Source: Terriglobia bacterium
GTDB lineage: Bacteria > Acidobacteriota > Terriglobia > Terriglobales > Acidobacteriaceae
Assembly: GCA_020073385.1 (NCBI GenBank)
Contig: JAIQFH010000012.1
Coordinates: forward strand, 62,001 to 126,000
DNA: 64,000 bases
Direction of reading: 5' to 3'
Numbering within the stretch: the stretch's first letter is position 1; every line of letters starts with the position of its first letter. The position numbers and the translations under genes were made by a program. Positions 25,293-36,996 of the stretch are shown piece by piece. The notes beneath the pieces were generated by a model that ran no database searches, had not been told where the DNA came from, and saw nothing but the letters and a program-made list of their open reading frames with translations.

Positions 25293-25336
25293 TGGCGTCC
25301 CCGACGGGATTTGAACCCGTGTTACCGCCGTGAAAG
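25293..25336 (-). other. 3' half of tRNA-Glu, probable attachment-site remnant
   Basis: On the minus strand the sequence reads CTTTCACGGCGG (anticodon loop and 3' anticodon arm, anticodon TTC), GTAACAC, CGGGTTCAAATCCCG (T arm) and GGGGACGCCA (acceptor 3' strand plus CCA). This is the 3' half of a tRNA-Glu gene. The partner 5' half is absent: bases beyond 25336 do not complete the anticodon stem or D arm. Such 3' tRNA halves are created when an integrative element recombines within a tRNA gene, and are left at one end as attL/attR. An integrase fragment lies immediately beside it. Confidence 0.72.
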
Positions 25337-25394
25337 TCGTCCTAGAGTTCGTAACTGATTGAAATTAAACGGTACGGATAGCGCTCTAGGGCCC

Positions 25395-25438
25395 TTATCG
25401 GACTGTGGAGACGGGTTATCGGACTGTTAACGGACTGT
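25395..25438. repeat. Three iteron-like repeats TTATCGGACTGT
   Basis: TTATCGGACTGT occurs at 25395-25406 and 25416-25427, and TTAACGGACTGT at 25427-25438. Spacing is 21 then 11 bases. They lie directly upstream of the TraK-like/ParA-like genes (start 25469), which suggests a binding site for one of these proteins, such as an operator, parS-like site or oriT accessory site. Confidence 0.6.
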
Positions 25439-25468
25439 GATGGCCAGGTGCTAAGGAGCCTGAAAATC

Positions 25469-25864
25469 ATGGACCCGACCCTTCTTTCCCTGCTGGAAAC
25501 GATCCCGCAGAAACCGCCTCGCTCCAAACTCGAAACTCACCGCGAACTGATCCGCCAACGGCGGCGCAAGGGTTGCACCTATCGCGACATCGTGCGTATT
25601 CTCCACGAACGTGTCGGCCTCGACGTGGCAGTCAGCACGATACATTCCTTCGTGAAGGTTCGAGCCAAACACCGAAAGCAGGTGCAATACGAACTCCCGC
25701 CGCCTGAATCCGAGTCGAAGTCGATCTCGCCAAGCACCGATGATGTTGCTTCCCGAATTGCTGCACTGAGAGCAAAGCCAATCCAGCAGAAGTCCAAACC
25801 GAAGCACTTTCACTTCGAAGAAAGCGAACCATTGAAGCTCATCAGCCAAGGAGGATCGCGATGA
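25469..25864 (+). CDS. Small HTH protein, TraK-like relaxosome accessory candidate
   Basis: The start is the ATG at 25469, which has aaggag 10 bases upstream. The 131-residue protein contains a helix-turn-helix-like region RELIRQRRRKGCTYRDIVRI followed by VGLDVAVSTIHSFVKVRAKH, then a polar, probably disordered C-terminus rich in Ser, Lys and Gln. Size, HTH placement and position immediately before a ParA-like gene recall TraK of the IncP TraK-TraL-TraM set, which binds oriT; the resemblance is in order and architecture, not proven homology. Its stop overlaps the next start (ATGA). Repeats just upstream may be its binding sites. Confidence 0.6.
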   Translation: MDPTLLSLLETIPQKPPRSKLETHRELIRQRRRKGCTYRDIVRILHERVGLDVAVSTIHSFVKVRAKHRKQVQYELPPPESESKSISPSTDDVASRIAALRAKPIQQKSKPKHFHFEESEPLKLISQGGSR

Positions 25865-26592
25865 AGACTGAAACCAGAAACAAACGCGTCGTTTTCACAA
25901 TGGGCGGTAAGGGCGGAGTCGGCAAGACTGGATTGATGGTCGTTTTGGCAGAGTGGTTCGAAGCGCACGAGATTCCGTTCACGCTGCTCGACCTCGATAC
26001 GGAGAACAAAGCTCGCGGATCGTTGAAGCACTTCTTCAATGGGTCCGTCACCAAGGTGAACATTCACACGCCAGCGGGCCTGGATACCTTCATCGATCAT
26101 CTCGAATCGGGCACAGCGATCATCCTTGCTGATATGGGGGCCGGTTCCGGGCAGGTGGCGAGCGATTGGTTCGACGCCATGTATGAAGACGTTTCCGCCA
26201 CAGGTGCGCGGTTCACTGCTGTCGGTGTCATCACGCCAGACCCAGCCAGCGTCGAAAGCGTGCTTGCCTGGGCAAACCGCCTGCAGGATCGTGTCCAGTA
26301 CGTTGTCGTCCAGAATGCGACAAGCCCACAGTCAAACTTCAGCTACTGGGATTCCGCAGAGCAGGCGATTCGATTTCGGGAATCGCTATCACCAACAGTG
26401 GTTCGGATGGAATTTCGTCTAGCCGAGTTGGAGAATCCCGCCCGGCAGCACGGAGTACGACTCGGTCAGGTTGCCGCACGGCAGAATTCGGTTGACGAAC
26501 TAAAGCGTGCCTCGATCGTAATGCGTGCTGAAAGTTATCGACGGCGTCTCTTCTCCGAATTCGACCGGGCGAAGGAGATGTTCCTGCCATGA
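25861..26592 (+). CDS. ParA/MinD-like ATPase, TraL-like
   Basis: The 243-residue protein starts with a deviant Walker A, FTMGGKGGVGKTGLMVVLAE, typical of ParA/MinD/TraL ATPases. ADMGAGSGQVASDWF follows at the Walker B/switch region. LLDLDTENKARGSLKHF holds the N-terminal D-x-D motif. ParA-like proteins move or position DNA or protein complexes with ATP; the short TraL type accompanies conjugation genes. The ribosome site aaggaggatcgcg is excellent. It overlaps the upstream HTH gene and the downstream membrane gene by ATGA, so the three form one translationally coupled operon. Confidence 0.75.
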   Translation: MKTETRNKRVVFTMGGKGGVGKTGLMVVLAEWFEAHEIPFTLLDLDTENKARGSLKHFFNGSVTKVNIHTPAGLDTFIDHLESGTAIILADMGAGSGQVASDWFDAMYEDVSATGARFTAVGVITPDPASVESVLAWANRLQDRVQYVVVQNATSPQSNFSYWDSAEQAIRFRESLSPTVVRMEFRLAELENPARQHGVRLGQVAARQNSVDELKRASIVMRAESYRRRLFSEFDRAKEMFLP

Positions 26593-27392
26593 GTGACCAG
26601 GAAATGGTGACCGAAATACAAGACAAAGACCTCACTCTCTTCGATTAACTGGCTGGCCTGGTCCCTGAGGAGCGCCAGGCCGAATACTACAGAGTCATCG
26701 CGCACACGCGTACGCTCAGCCCAAACGATGAGATGCTCCGCGTGCTGGAAGCGATGGGCGTCCTCGCGCTCCTCACGCGAGAGACGCCCGCGGCCATCGC
26801 TGCCGAGCGCAAGCAGCTACGGTCGATTCTGGAAAGCTCGGCGTCGCAAGCCCGTGGTGTCGAAAAGCGGATGGAAGCGTACACAACACGACTCGAATCA
26901 CGCCTCACTCAATTGCCGAAGGAATTGGAAACAGGGCTAGACCCACCCAGAATTGCAAAGTTGCTGAGCGAGAGTCTGCGGCAGTGCTTTCAGCGGTCAG
27001 GCCTGTCAGATACAGGCTCAGCCCTCTCCCAATCCTGCGCTGAATTGAATTCCGTTCAGAAGCAACTGCTGGATGTGCTCCGTGAAGTGGCGCACCCTGA
27101 CATTGGGATAGTTGCGAAAACCAAGAGTGTCAATGACTCACTCCTGCGAAACATGGCAGCTCGTCGACAACAGATGGACGACTTCCTTGTAAGGCTGGAA
27201 AAACAAGTCTGGGCTGTATGGCTGCCAGTCATCGCAAGTGCTGCATTAGCGCTAGGATTCTTCTTAGGAACGTGGTTTGCCAGCGTGCCTAAAGTAGCAC
27301 CGGGGGCACCAGGTACCAGTACACAGCAGCTACCAATACAGAAAGCTCCTCAGCCGCAAGTCATTCTGCAGCGAAGTGGAAAGCATCATTGA
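26589..27392 (+). pseudogene. Coiled-coil membrane protein (TraM-like) interrupted by an in-frame TAA
   Basis: Translation from ATG 26589 (overlapping the ParA-like stop) gives MSDQEMVTEIQDKDLTLFD, then TAA at 26646-26648. The same frame then continues LAGLVPEERQAEYYRVIAHT for ~247 more residues with no other stop. The remainder has long helical, coiled-coil-like segments (RKQLRSILESSASQARGVEK), one transmembrane helix near the end (WLPVIASAALALGFFLGTWF) and a proline-rich tail. A TraM-like role is inferred from order only. A restart at the Met of MLRVLEAMGVL (26733) would give the last 219 residues but no good ribosome site is visible. This is probably a nonsense mutation. Confidence 0.65.
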
Positions 27393-27560
27393 ATCGAGTG
27401 TTGAGAAATCTAAAGTGTCAGTTTAGATTTCTCATCGCGGTCATTATTGATCGAACGTCCGTGCTCAGCGACAAATCGCAGATGCTCGAGGCTTGGCCAA
27501 CCTGGTGTGCTTCTTCCCTCCAAGTCGAGCAGGGCTTGCTTGTTAAGAGATACTGCCGTA

Positions 27561-27591
27561 TCCTTTAATAGCGTAAAAACTTATTAAAGGA
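27561..27591. promoter_or_regulatory. Palindromic operator candidate before fic
   Basis: TCCTTTAATA (27561-27570) and TATTAAAGGA (27582-27591) are perfect 10-base inverted repeats with an 11-base spacer, 16 bases before the fic start. The downstream arm also holds the AAAGGA ribosome-site-like sequence, so binding or hairpin formation could block expression. Confidence 0.55.
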
Positions 27592-27607
27592 AGCCTTCAT
27601 AACGCGA

Positions 27608-28783
27608 GTGGTCACTGAAAACAAGTCGAGGCTGGGGACCTACCTCACCACCACGGTCGCTGGGGAATCAGTGCGGGCGTTCATCCCGCCAGGGCTGCCG
27701 CCCAATCCGCCTGTGGAATTGGCGGGCCTCTACCAGCATCTCGACCGAGCCAACCAGGCATTAGGCCGACTCGATGGCCTAACGACGTTGCTCCCCGACA
27801 CCAAGTTCTTCTTATACCTCTATGTCCAGAAAGAAGCCCTCCTGTCGTCGCAGATCGAGGGGACGCAATCGTCGTTTTCGGATCTATTGCTGTTTGAAAA
27901 TGACGCTGAACCCAGTGTTCCGATAGACGATGTCGAGGAGGTCTCAAATTACGTTGCAGCGATGCAACATGGTCTTCGTCGAATCGCGGGCGGATTTCCC
28001 CTTTCGCTCCGGCTGATCCGCGAGATTCACGCCATCCTGCTACGCGGGGGACGTGGGGCCAACAGAACTCCGGGCGAATTCCGGCAATCGCAAAACTGGG
28101 TCGGAGGGACTCGTCCCGGCAATGCTGCGTTTGTTCCGCCTCCACCAGAACGATTGATGGAGTGTCTCAGCAGCCTTGAGAGTTTTTTCCACGACGAGAA
28201 ATACAAGATGCCCATCCTGGTCGAAGCCGGATTGGTTCACGTGCAGTTTGAGACCATTCACCCCTTCTTGGATGGCAACGGCAGACTCGGGCGCCTGTTG
28301 ATCACACTCCTGCTTTGCTCCAAGAACGCGTTGCGCGAACCTCTCCTGTACCTCAGCTTGTACTTCAAAAGTAATCGCGACCGGTACTACGAGTTGCTTC
28401 AGCGCGTACGAACACACGGTGCCTGGGAAGAGTGGTTGGCTTTTTTTCTCGAAGGGACGGAGATCACGGCGCGCTCAGCCGCTGAGGCCGCGAAGCAGAT
28501 TCTCACTCTCTTTGCGAAGGATCGAGATCGCATTCAGACAATCGGACGCGCTGCGTCTTCTGCATTGCGTGTTCATGAGTACCTGCAGAAAAAACCGCTG
28601 GTCGGTATTGGTGCTGTTGCCGAGGAGCTTAAACTGTCCATCCCAACGGTAACGGTTGCATTGGATCACCTGGTTCGCCTCGGCATAGCCAAGGAGGTCA
28701 CGGGAAAGCGCCGAGCCCGCGTCTTCGGATACTCACGGTATCTGAAGATCCTGAGTGAAGGAACAGAACCCCTTAAGCGGTAG
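27608..28783 (+). CDS. Fic-domain protein with C-terminal winged helix
   Basis: The 391-residue protein has the N-terminal DUF4172-like helical region with SSQIEGTQSSF, the (S/T)-x-x-x-E-(G/N) inhibitory helix characteristic of class II Fic proteins. The Fic core follows at ~residue 220: ETIHPFLDGNGRLGRLLI, the full H-x-F-x-(D/E)-G-N-G-R-x-x-R active site. The last ~80 residues are a winged helix (VGIGAVAEELKLSIPTVTVAL). Fic enzymes attach AMP (or related groups) to target side chains; class II members self-inhibit through the Glu of the helix. It starts at GTG 27608. Fic proteins with a wHTH often regulate their own promoter, which fits the palindrome just upstream. Accessory genes of this kind are frequent on mobile elements. 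Confidence 0.88.
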   Translation: MVTENKSRLGTYLTTTVAGESVRAFIPPGLPPNPPVELAGLYQHLDRANQALGRLDGLTTLLPDTKFFLYLYVQKEALLSSQIEGTQSSFSDLLLFENDAEPSVPIDDVEEVSNYVAAMQHGLRRIAGGFPLSLRLIREIHAILLRGGRGANRTPGEFRQSQNWVGGTRPGNAAFVPPPPERLMECLSSLESFFHDEKYKMPILVEAGLVHVQFETIHPFLDGNGRLGRLLITLLLCSKNALREPLLYLSLYFKSNRDRYYELLQRVRTHGAWEEWLAFFLEGTEITARSAAEAAKQILTLFAKDRDRIQTIGRAASSALRVHEYLQKKPLVGIGAVAEELKLSIPTVTVALDHLVRLGIAKEVTGKRRARVFGYSRYLKILSEGTEPLKR

Positions 28784-29194
28784 CAGCGACCTTCGTCATT
28801 TCGCATTCGAACGGTCGTGAGACACCGACCGAACGAACTAGAACCCTGTTCGAGCTTGTGCGAAGAACATCCGAATCAGCTCGGGCGTATTGCACCAACC
28901 TAAGCCGAAGGCTTAGGGATGGTGTCTCTTTCTCTTCTCCTCCCAACACAGGATGGTTCGGCGATTCATCACACCCTCAACTCGCCAGTAGGCCGAAAGT
29001 GGCGCGGTTTGCCCGATCCACGGAATACTCTCCGTCGTTCCGGCTGCGACGGCTGGAGCTTTTGTGATTTCGATTTGGCGCCTTGAAATTCACGAGGCCG
29101 GAGCATGAATTTGACTATGCCAATGCGCAACAGGCCGACGAGAACACCAAAAGCATGTTCCTCAAGAATTGTGAACGCACGCTACCTCGCTTTT
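28784..29194. other. 411-base gap with a strong hairpin
   Basis: No gene is supported. A hairpin at 28893-28924 has an 8-base perfect inner stem, CCTAAGCC-GAA-GGCTTAGG, extended outward by CACCA and TGGTG with a small bulge. It is not followed by a clear T run, so it is a weak terminator candidate. It lies between the convergent fic and GH42 genes. Confidence 0.45.
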
Positions 29195-31234
29195 TTACTC
29201 CACCAGCTCTGCATCGTATGGCTTCAGACGAAGGGTGCCTGAGTACGATCTGCCGCTGATGACGCCGCGTCTGCTTCCGCCTATCGTGATGGTTTTCTCG
29301 TCCGCGGTGGTATTCACATAAAGCGTTTTACCTTCAACCACACGCGCGTAAACGCCTGAAGGAGTCTCCGGTCCCCTCTCGATGCGGAGGTCTGCGTAAA
29401 GGCTGCGTACGAGCGGCGCAAGTATCGGCATCTGCGCGGGAACGGCGACGTAGATGGCGCGTCCTTTGCCGAAATTGTTGATTGTGATGGCGGGCGACTT
29501 TTCCGGGGTATTCGCAAACATCGCCACTGTTTTCGCCGTGTGGGACTCAAGCACTTCATAGAAGCCAATGGTGGCTTTTTCAACTTTGCCGTTCAAACTG
29601 ATCTCTGGCGGAGAGGCCGGCCGGTAGAACTCCGACGTGCGAATCCCGAACACATCGTTCAAGCATCCGGGAAGCGGTGTATCAAACCACTGACTGTTCT
29701 CATCCACCTTGGCAGAGAACGCGGTCATGATCACTGTGCCGCCATTGTGCACATAGTTCCGAATCGCCTCGGCGCTAGCAGCGTCCATCACGTAGTCTGC
29801 TGGCACAACTACGAGTTTGTAGTCTAGGGCGCTATGGCCGATGTTGATGAGCGCGATGTCAATGTTGTCCTCAAAAAAAGGCTCTACGGCGCTTTTGACC
29901 TGGTCGGCATAACCGACGGTGAAATATTGCCGGACCGTATTGCTTGGTCCGGGCGGGTGAGACGCAATATTGCTTTCAAAGGAATATGCAATGGCGACTT
30001 CCGGTTTGCGATAGCGCGGAAACCCGAAATGCTGCAGTCTGGCGAACTCGCTCGCGATCTGCTTGAATTCGGCATATTTCCATGAAGGAGTGCCATCATG
30101 ATCCAACAAGCCGAAAAGTGCCTGTTCTTCCCCGCCCCGATGCGTGTTGAAGGTCCACGCCAGAAAGGTTTGTCCGTAGTCGATCAGGGCGAGATAAGCC
30201 CACATGCGGATAATGCCTTTCGGGCCGCCATACGTTCCCCCACCGCCGGTAGTGAATTCGTTGAACCATTCCGGAGTGGAAAGATCTCCTTTTACAAGCA
30301 GCGCGCCGAAGGAAACATCGAGCGGGTTTGCCGGATAGAATCCCTCGGCACCGTAGCTGACGTACTTCTTGTAGGAACTCAGGTAATCGAAGCCACGGCG
30401 TCCGGCCGTATCCCACAGGTTGGAAATGGCGGGAAGATTCGGCACATTGCGCTCACGTACTTTCTCGAGATCTTCGAGGACAGAGACAGTCACATCGGAC
30501 CAGAAGCGGTGCAGATCCAGGTAACGTTCTGGCGGGGAGGGCCCGTTCGCGTAAGGCAAGTGCACCTCATCGAAAGAATTCAAGTGGCGTGACCAGCGCT
30601 GTGTTGCCCAGGCCTTATTGAGATTATCAATCGTCCCGTACTTCGTCTTCAACCAAGCAATGAATCTTTGACGGTCCGCTTCGGAGTAAGACATGAATCC
30701 ATTGCCGATTTCGTTGTTGTATCCGATTGCCGCCAGCGCGGGGTTGCGGGCATAGTGACGGGTCAGTTCGTCAGCAAAATGAATCAGGTGCTCACGGTAG
30801 GCGGGGTCGCTGATGTCGTCCATGTAGCGTTCCGCCGGGTGGAGCACGACTCCATGCTCATCCACAATACTCACCGACGGATACTTGAAATGAAGCCAGA
30901 TCGGTGCCGGCGACCCGCCGACATCGAGAATCACCTTTATTCCCGCCTGATTCATCTGTTTCAAAATGTCGTCGAACCAAGCGAATTCAAATTTCCCGTC
31001 TGACGGCTCAAAGGCATCCCAAGACAGATCGCCCATTCGGACCATGGTGAATCCAGCCTGCTTCATAAGTGATATGTCCGCGCGGATCTGTTCGGGTGAG
31101 CGGTCCACCGGTTGATAGCAGGTCCCAACAAACAATTGACCCTTACCGGGCCATTCCGGGTGTTGGTCTGCACTCTGCCCGAAAAGAAGTGTACTGCTGA
31201 GGAATAACGCAATCGTAGCTAAGCTTCGTCGCAA
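29195..31234 (-). CDS. Secreted GH42-like beta-galactosidase
   Basis: The 679-residue protein starts at TTG 31234 (aaagga 7 bases upstream) with the signal peptide RRSLATIALFLSSTLLFGQS. GH42 features: GTCYQPVDRSPEQIRADISL at the barrel entry, MVRMGDLSWDAFEPSDGKFE, and the acid/base N-E pair in AAIGYNNEIGNGFM. STPEWFNEFTTGG supplies a candidate nucleophile Glu. SFGALLVKGDLS and the trimerisation-type middle domain precede a C-terminal beta domain. GH42 enzymes release terminal beta-galactose from oligosaccharides and plant glycans. It is last of a minus-strand series GH36-CE1-GH3-GH29-GH42, so its message may be shared with them. Confidence 0.8.
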   Translation of the reverse strand: MRRSLATIALFLSSTLLFGQSADQHPEWPGKGQLFVGTCYQPVDRSPEQIRADISLMKQAGFTMVRMGDLSWDAFEPSDGKFEFAWFDDILKQMNQAGIKVILDVGGSPAPIWLHFKYPSVSIVDEHGVVLHPAERYMDDISDPAYREHLIHFADELTRHYARNPALAAIGYNNEIGNGFMSYSEADRQRFIAWLKTKYGTIDNLNKAWATQRWSRHLNSFDEVHLPYANGPSPPERYLDLHRFWSDVTVSVLEDLEKVRERNVPNLPAISNLWDTAGRRGFDYLSSYKKYVSYGAEGFYPANPLDVSFGALLVKGDLSTPEWFNEFTTGGGGTYGGPKGIIRMWAYLALIDYGQTFLAWTFNTHRGGEEQALFGLLDHDGTPSWKYAEFKQIASEFARLQHFGFPRYRKPEVAIAYSFESNIASHPPGPSNTVRQYFTVGYADQVKSAVEPFFEDNIDIALINIGHSALDYKLVVVPADYVMDAASAEAIRNYVHNGGTVIMTAFSAKVDENSQWFDTPLPGCLNDVFGIRTSEFYRPASPPEISLNGKVEKATIGFYEVLESHTAKTVAMFANTPEKSPAITINNFGKGRAIYVAVPAQMPILAPLVRSLYADLRIERGPETPSGVYARVVEGKTLYVNTTADEKTITIGGSRRGVISGRSYSGTLRLKPYDAELVE

Positions 31235-31287
31235 GGTTATGTCCTTTGTTCTAAATATATGAACTCAATCCTGAACCGGCGAGTTCT

Positions 31288-32913
31288 TCAGGCGGAAAGA
31301 ATTCGGAACGAAAATGCATATTTGCATGGGGGCACATCCGGGACCTGGATCTCGAGGCCCTGTGTTCCACGTGTCCACTTAAACTCGGACTTCGCTCCTA
31401 ACAGTTCCACCGTCCGAATCTGTCGAGGATAGTGCGCGGCGTTTTCAGCGAGCGACTTGATGACAATCCTGCCGTCAGCCGGCCAGCCTAATGCGGTGGC
31501 GTAAAGAGCCTCACCCTTAATGGTGAATCTTATGTCCGTGGAATCGAACTTGAGTTGAGTGAACCCGTAACTTGGCGTCTTCTTTGCTTCCGTCGAAGGA
31601 CCTTCGCCAAAAATCTTCCATGGCCGCGTGCCCTTGATCGCCTCGCTGTTTACCTGCTGCCATTCCGCAAGTTCGTTCAGAAAATCAATCTCATCGCTAT
31701 CGGGCTCGCCATGTCCCGGCAGCGGGATGCTTAGCAGGAGATTCCCATTCTTGCTGACGATGTCCACGAATAGGGGAATTATTGTAGAAGCTCTCTGATA
31801 AGCGTGGCTTTCAAAAAGGCGCCTGCTGTAATGCCAGCCTCCGATGCACATCTCGGTTTGCCAGGGCTTTTCCTGAAGTCCTTCCGCCATCCCAAATTCA
31901 AAGTCGCGGGTCAGCGTGCCCCACACCGGCTCGGGAACCTCTTTCAGATCAACCACTCCTTCCAGCCGGCCTGCATGCGCTTGCATGTTCTTGTTGTAGT
32001 AATAAGCCATGATTTGCGGCGCGAGATCAGGGATGCCGAGCCACACCTTCAAGTCCGGAGCCCATTTGCCACCATCGTCAAAAGTGAACTGTGCCCCGTC
32101 GTCGAAATTCAGAATGTCAGGATTGTAAGTGTCAACCACGTCCTGAACGCGCTGGAGGAACTGCTGGACAAACTCGGGGCAAGGCGTGTTCTTCGCGTGG
32201 GGTTGGCCATTGAGTAGCCGGGGATCCATGCCCTCCCACCACTTTCCTTTGCCGTCTGCGATTGTCTGCATCCCGTCGTACGGAACACCCGCGAGCGGCC
32301 CCGTGGTATCGCTCTTATATCGGACCGGCAGGAACTCGTCCCACGTGCGGTGCGGAGTTCCGTGATAGCTCACGCCAAACCGTAGTCCGTGGGAGCGTGC
32401 GATCTTGGCCCATGTCCCCACGATGTCACGCTTCGGTCCAACGTTGACGCAGTTCCACGGTTGATGTTTGGAATTCCAGCAATCGAAGTTGTCATGATGC
32501 GTCGCGAGGGCAACAAGGTATTCGGCTCCAGCGCGCTTGTAGAGCGTGATGAGCGCCTCTGGGTCCCATTTCTCAGCCTTCCACAGATGGCAAATATCCT
32601 TGTATCCGAATTGCGAAGGATGGCCGTAATGTTTTACGTGCCACTCATATTGAGCCTGTCCCTGGATGTACATGTTGCGTGCGTACCAGTCACCTTGTTC
32701 GGGCACGCACTGCGGACTCCAGTGCGCCCATATTCCGAACTTCGCATCGTGAAACCAATCTGGGCAGCGGTAAGACTTCAGCGACTCCCAAAATGGCTGA
32801 AAAGGCCCATTTGGGACTTCTCCTCGAAAGAACGGCGACTGTCCTAAGGACTTGGCAACTCCGGTCAGCGCGAGTGCAAATGCCCCGCCTAACAGGAAGG
32901 ATCGACGCTTCAA
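31288..32913 (-). CDS. Secreted GH29 alpha-L-fucosidase
   Basis: The 541-residue protein starts at TTG 32913 with ggagggagg upstream. It has a twin-arginine-like signal peptide, MKRRSFLLGGAFALALTGVA. Catalytic-domain motifs: WFHDAKFGIWAHWSPQCVPE, GAEYLVALATHHDNFDCWNS (fucose-binding His-His), DIVGTWAKIARSHGLRFGVS and PDILNFDDGAQFTFD, whose NFD aspartate fits the nucleophile. The C-terminal beta-sandwich ends CKYAFSFRILSA. GH29 retaining enzymes release alpha-linked fucose from glycans. A second GH29 gene (45685-47313) is on the other side of the fucose genes, and the two differ enough to suggest different linkages. Confidence 0.85.
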   Translation of the reverse strand: MKRRSFLLGGAFALALTGVAKSLGQSPFFRGEVPNGPFQPFWESLKSYRCPDWFHDAKFGIWAHWSPQCVPEQGDWYARNMYIQGQAQYEWHVKHYGHPSQFGYKDICHLWKAEKWDPEALITLYKRAGAEYLVALATHHDNFDCWNSKHQPWNCVNVGPKRDIVGTWAKIARSHGLRFGVSYHGTPHRTWDEFLPVRYKSDTTGPLAGVPYDGMQTIADGKGKWWEGMDPRLLNGQPHAKNTPCPEFVQQFLQRVQDVVDTYNPDILNFDDGAQFTFDDGGKWAPDLKVWLGIPDLAPQIMAYYYNKNMQAHAGRLEGVVDLKEVPEPVWGTLTRDFEFGMAEGLQEKPWQTEMCIGGWHYSRRLFESHAYQRASTIIPLFVDIVSKNGNLLLSIPLPGHGEPDSDEIDFLNELAEWQQVNSEAIKGTRPWKIFGEGPSTEAKKTPSYGFTQLKFDSTDIRFTIKGEALYATALGWPADGRIVIKSLAENAAHYPRQIRTVELLGAKSEFKWTRGTQGLEIQVPDVPPCKYAFSFRILSA

Positions 32914-33061
32914 GATTACCTCCCTCCTTCATCTAATGCCGGCGGCCTTTGCTGCTTGATCTTCTCTAGAGACATTAGGACGACATGATTGCTGCGCATT
33001 GGCACCGAGAAGTCGAAGGAGCCGTCACTCCCGATCTTGACCACAGAATCAGTCTCGGGCA

Positions 33062-36993
<3,932 letters not shown>

Positions 36994-36996
36994 TCA

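Noticed and set aside
25395-25438. CRISPR array
   Set aside because: Only three short 12-base repeats with 0-9 base gaps; not CRISPR repeat-spacer geometry, and no cas genes are present.
28893-28924. Rho-independent terminator for fic and GH42
   Set aside because: Strong stem but no T run on either side, so it is only reported as a hairpin.
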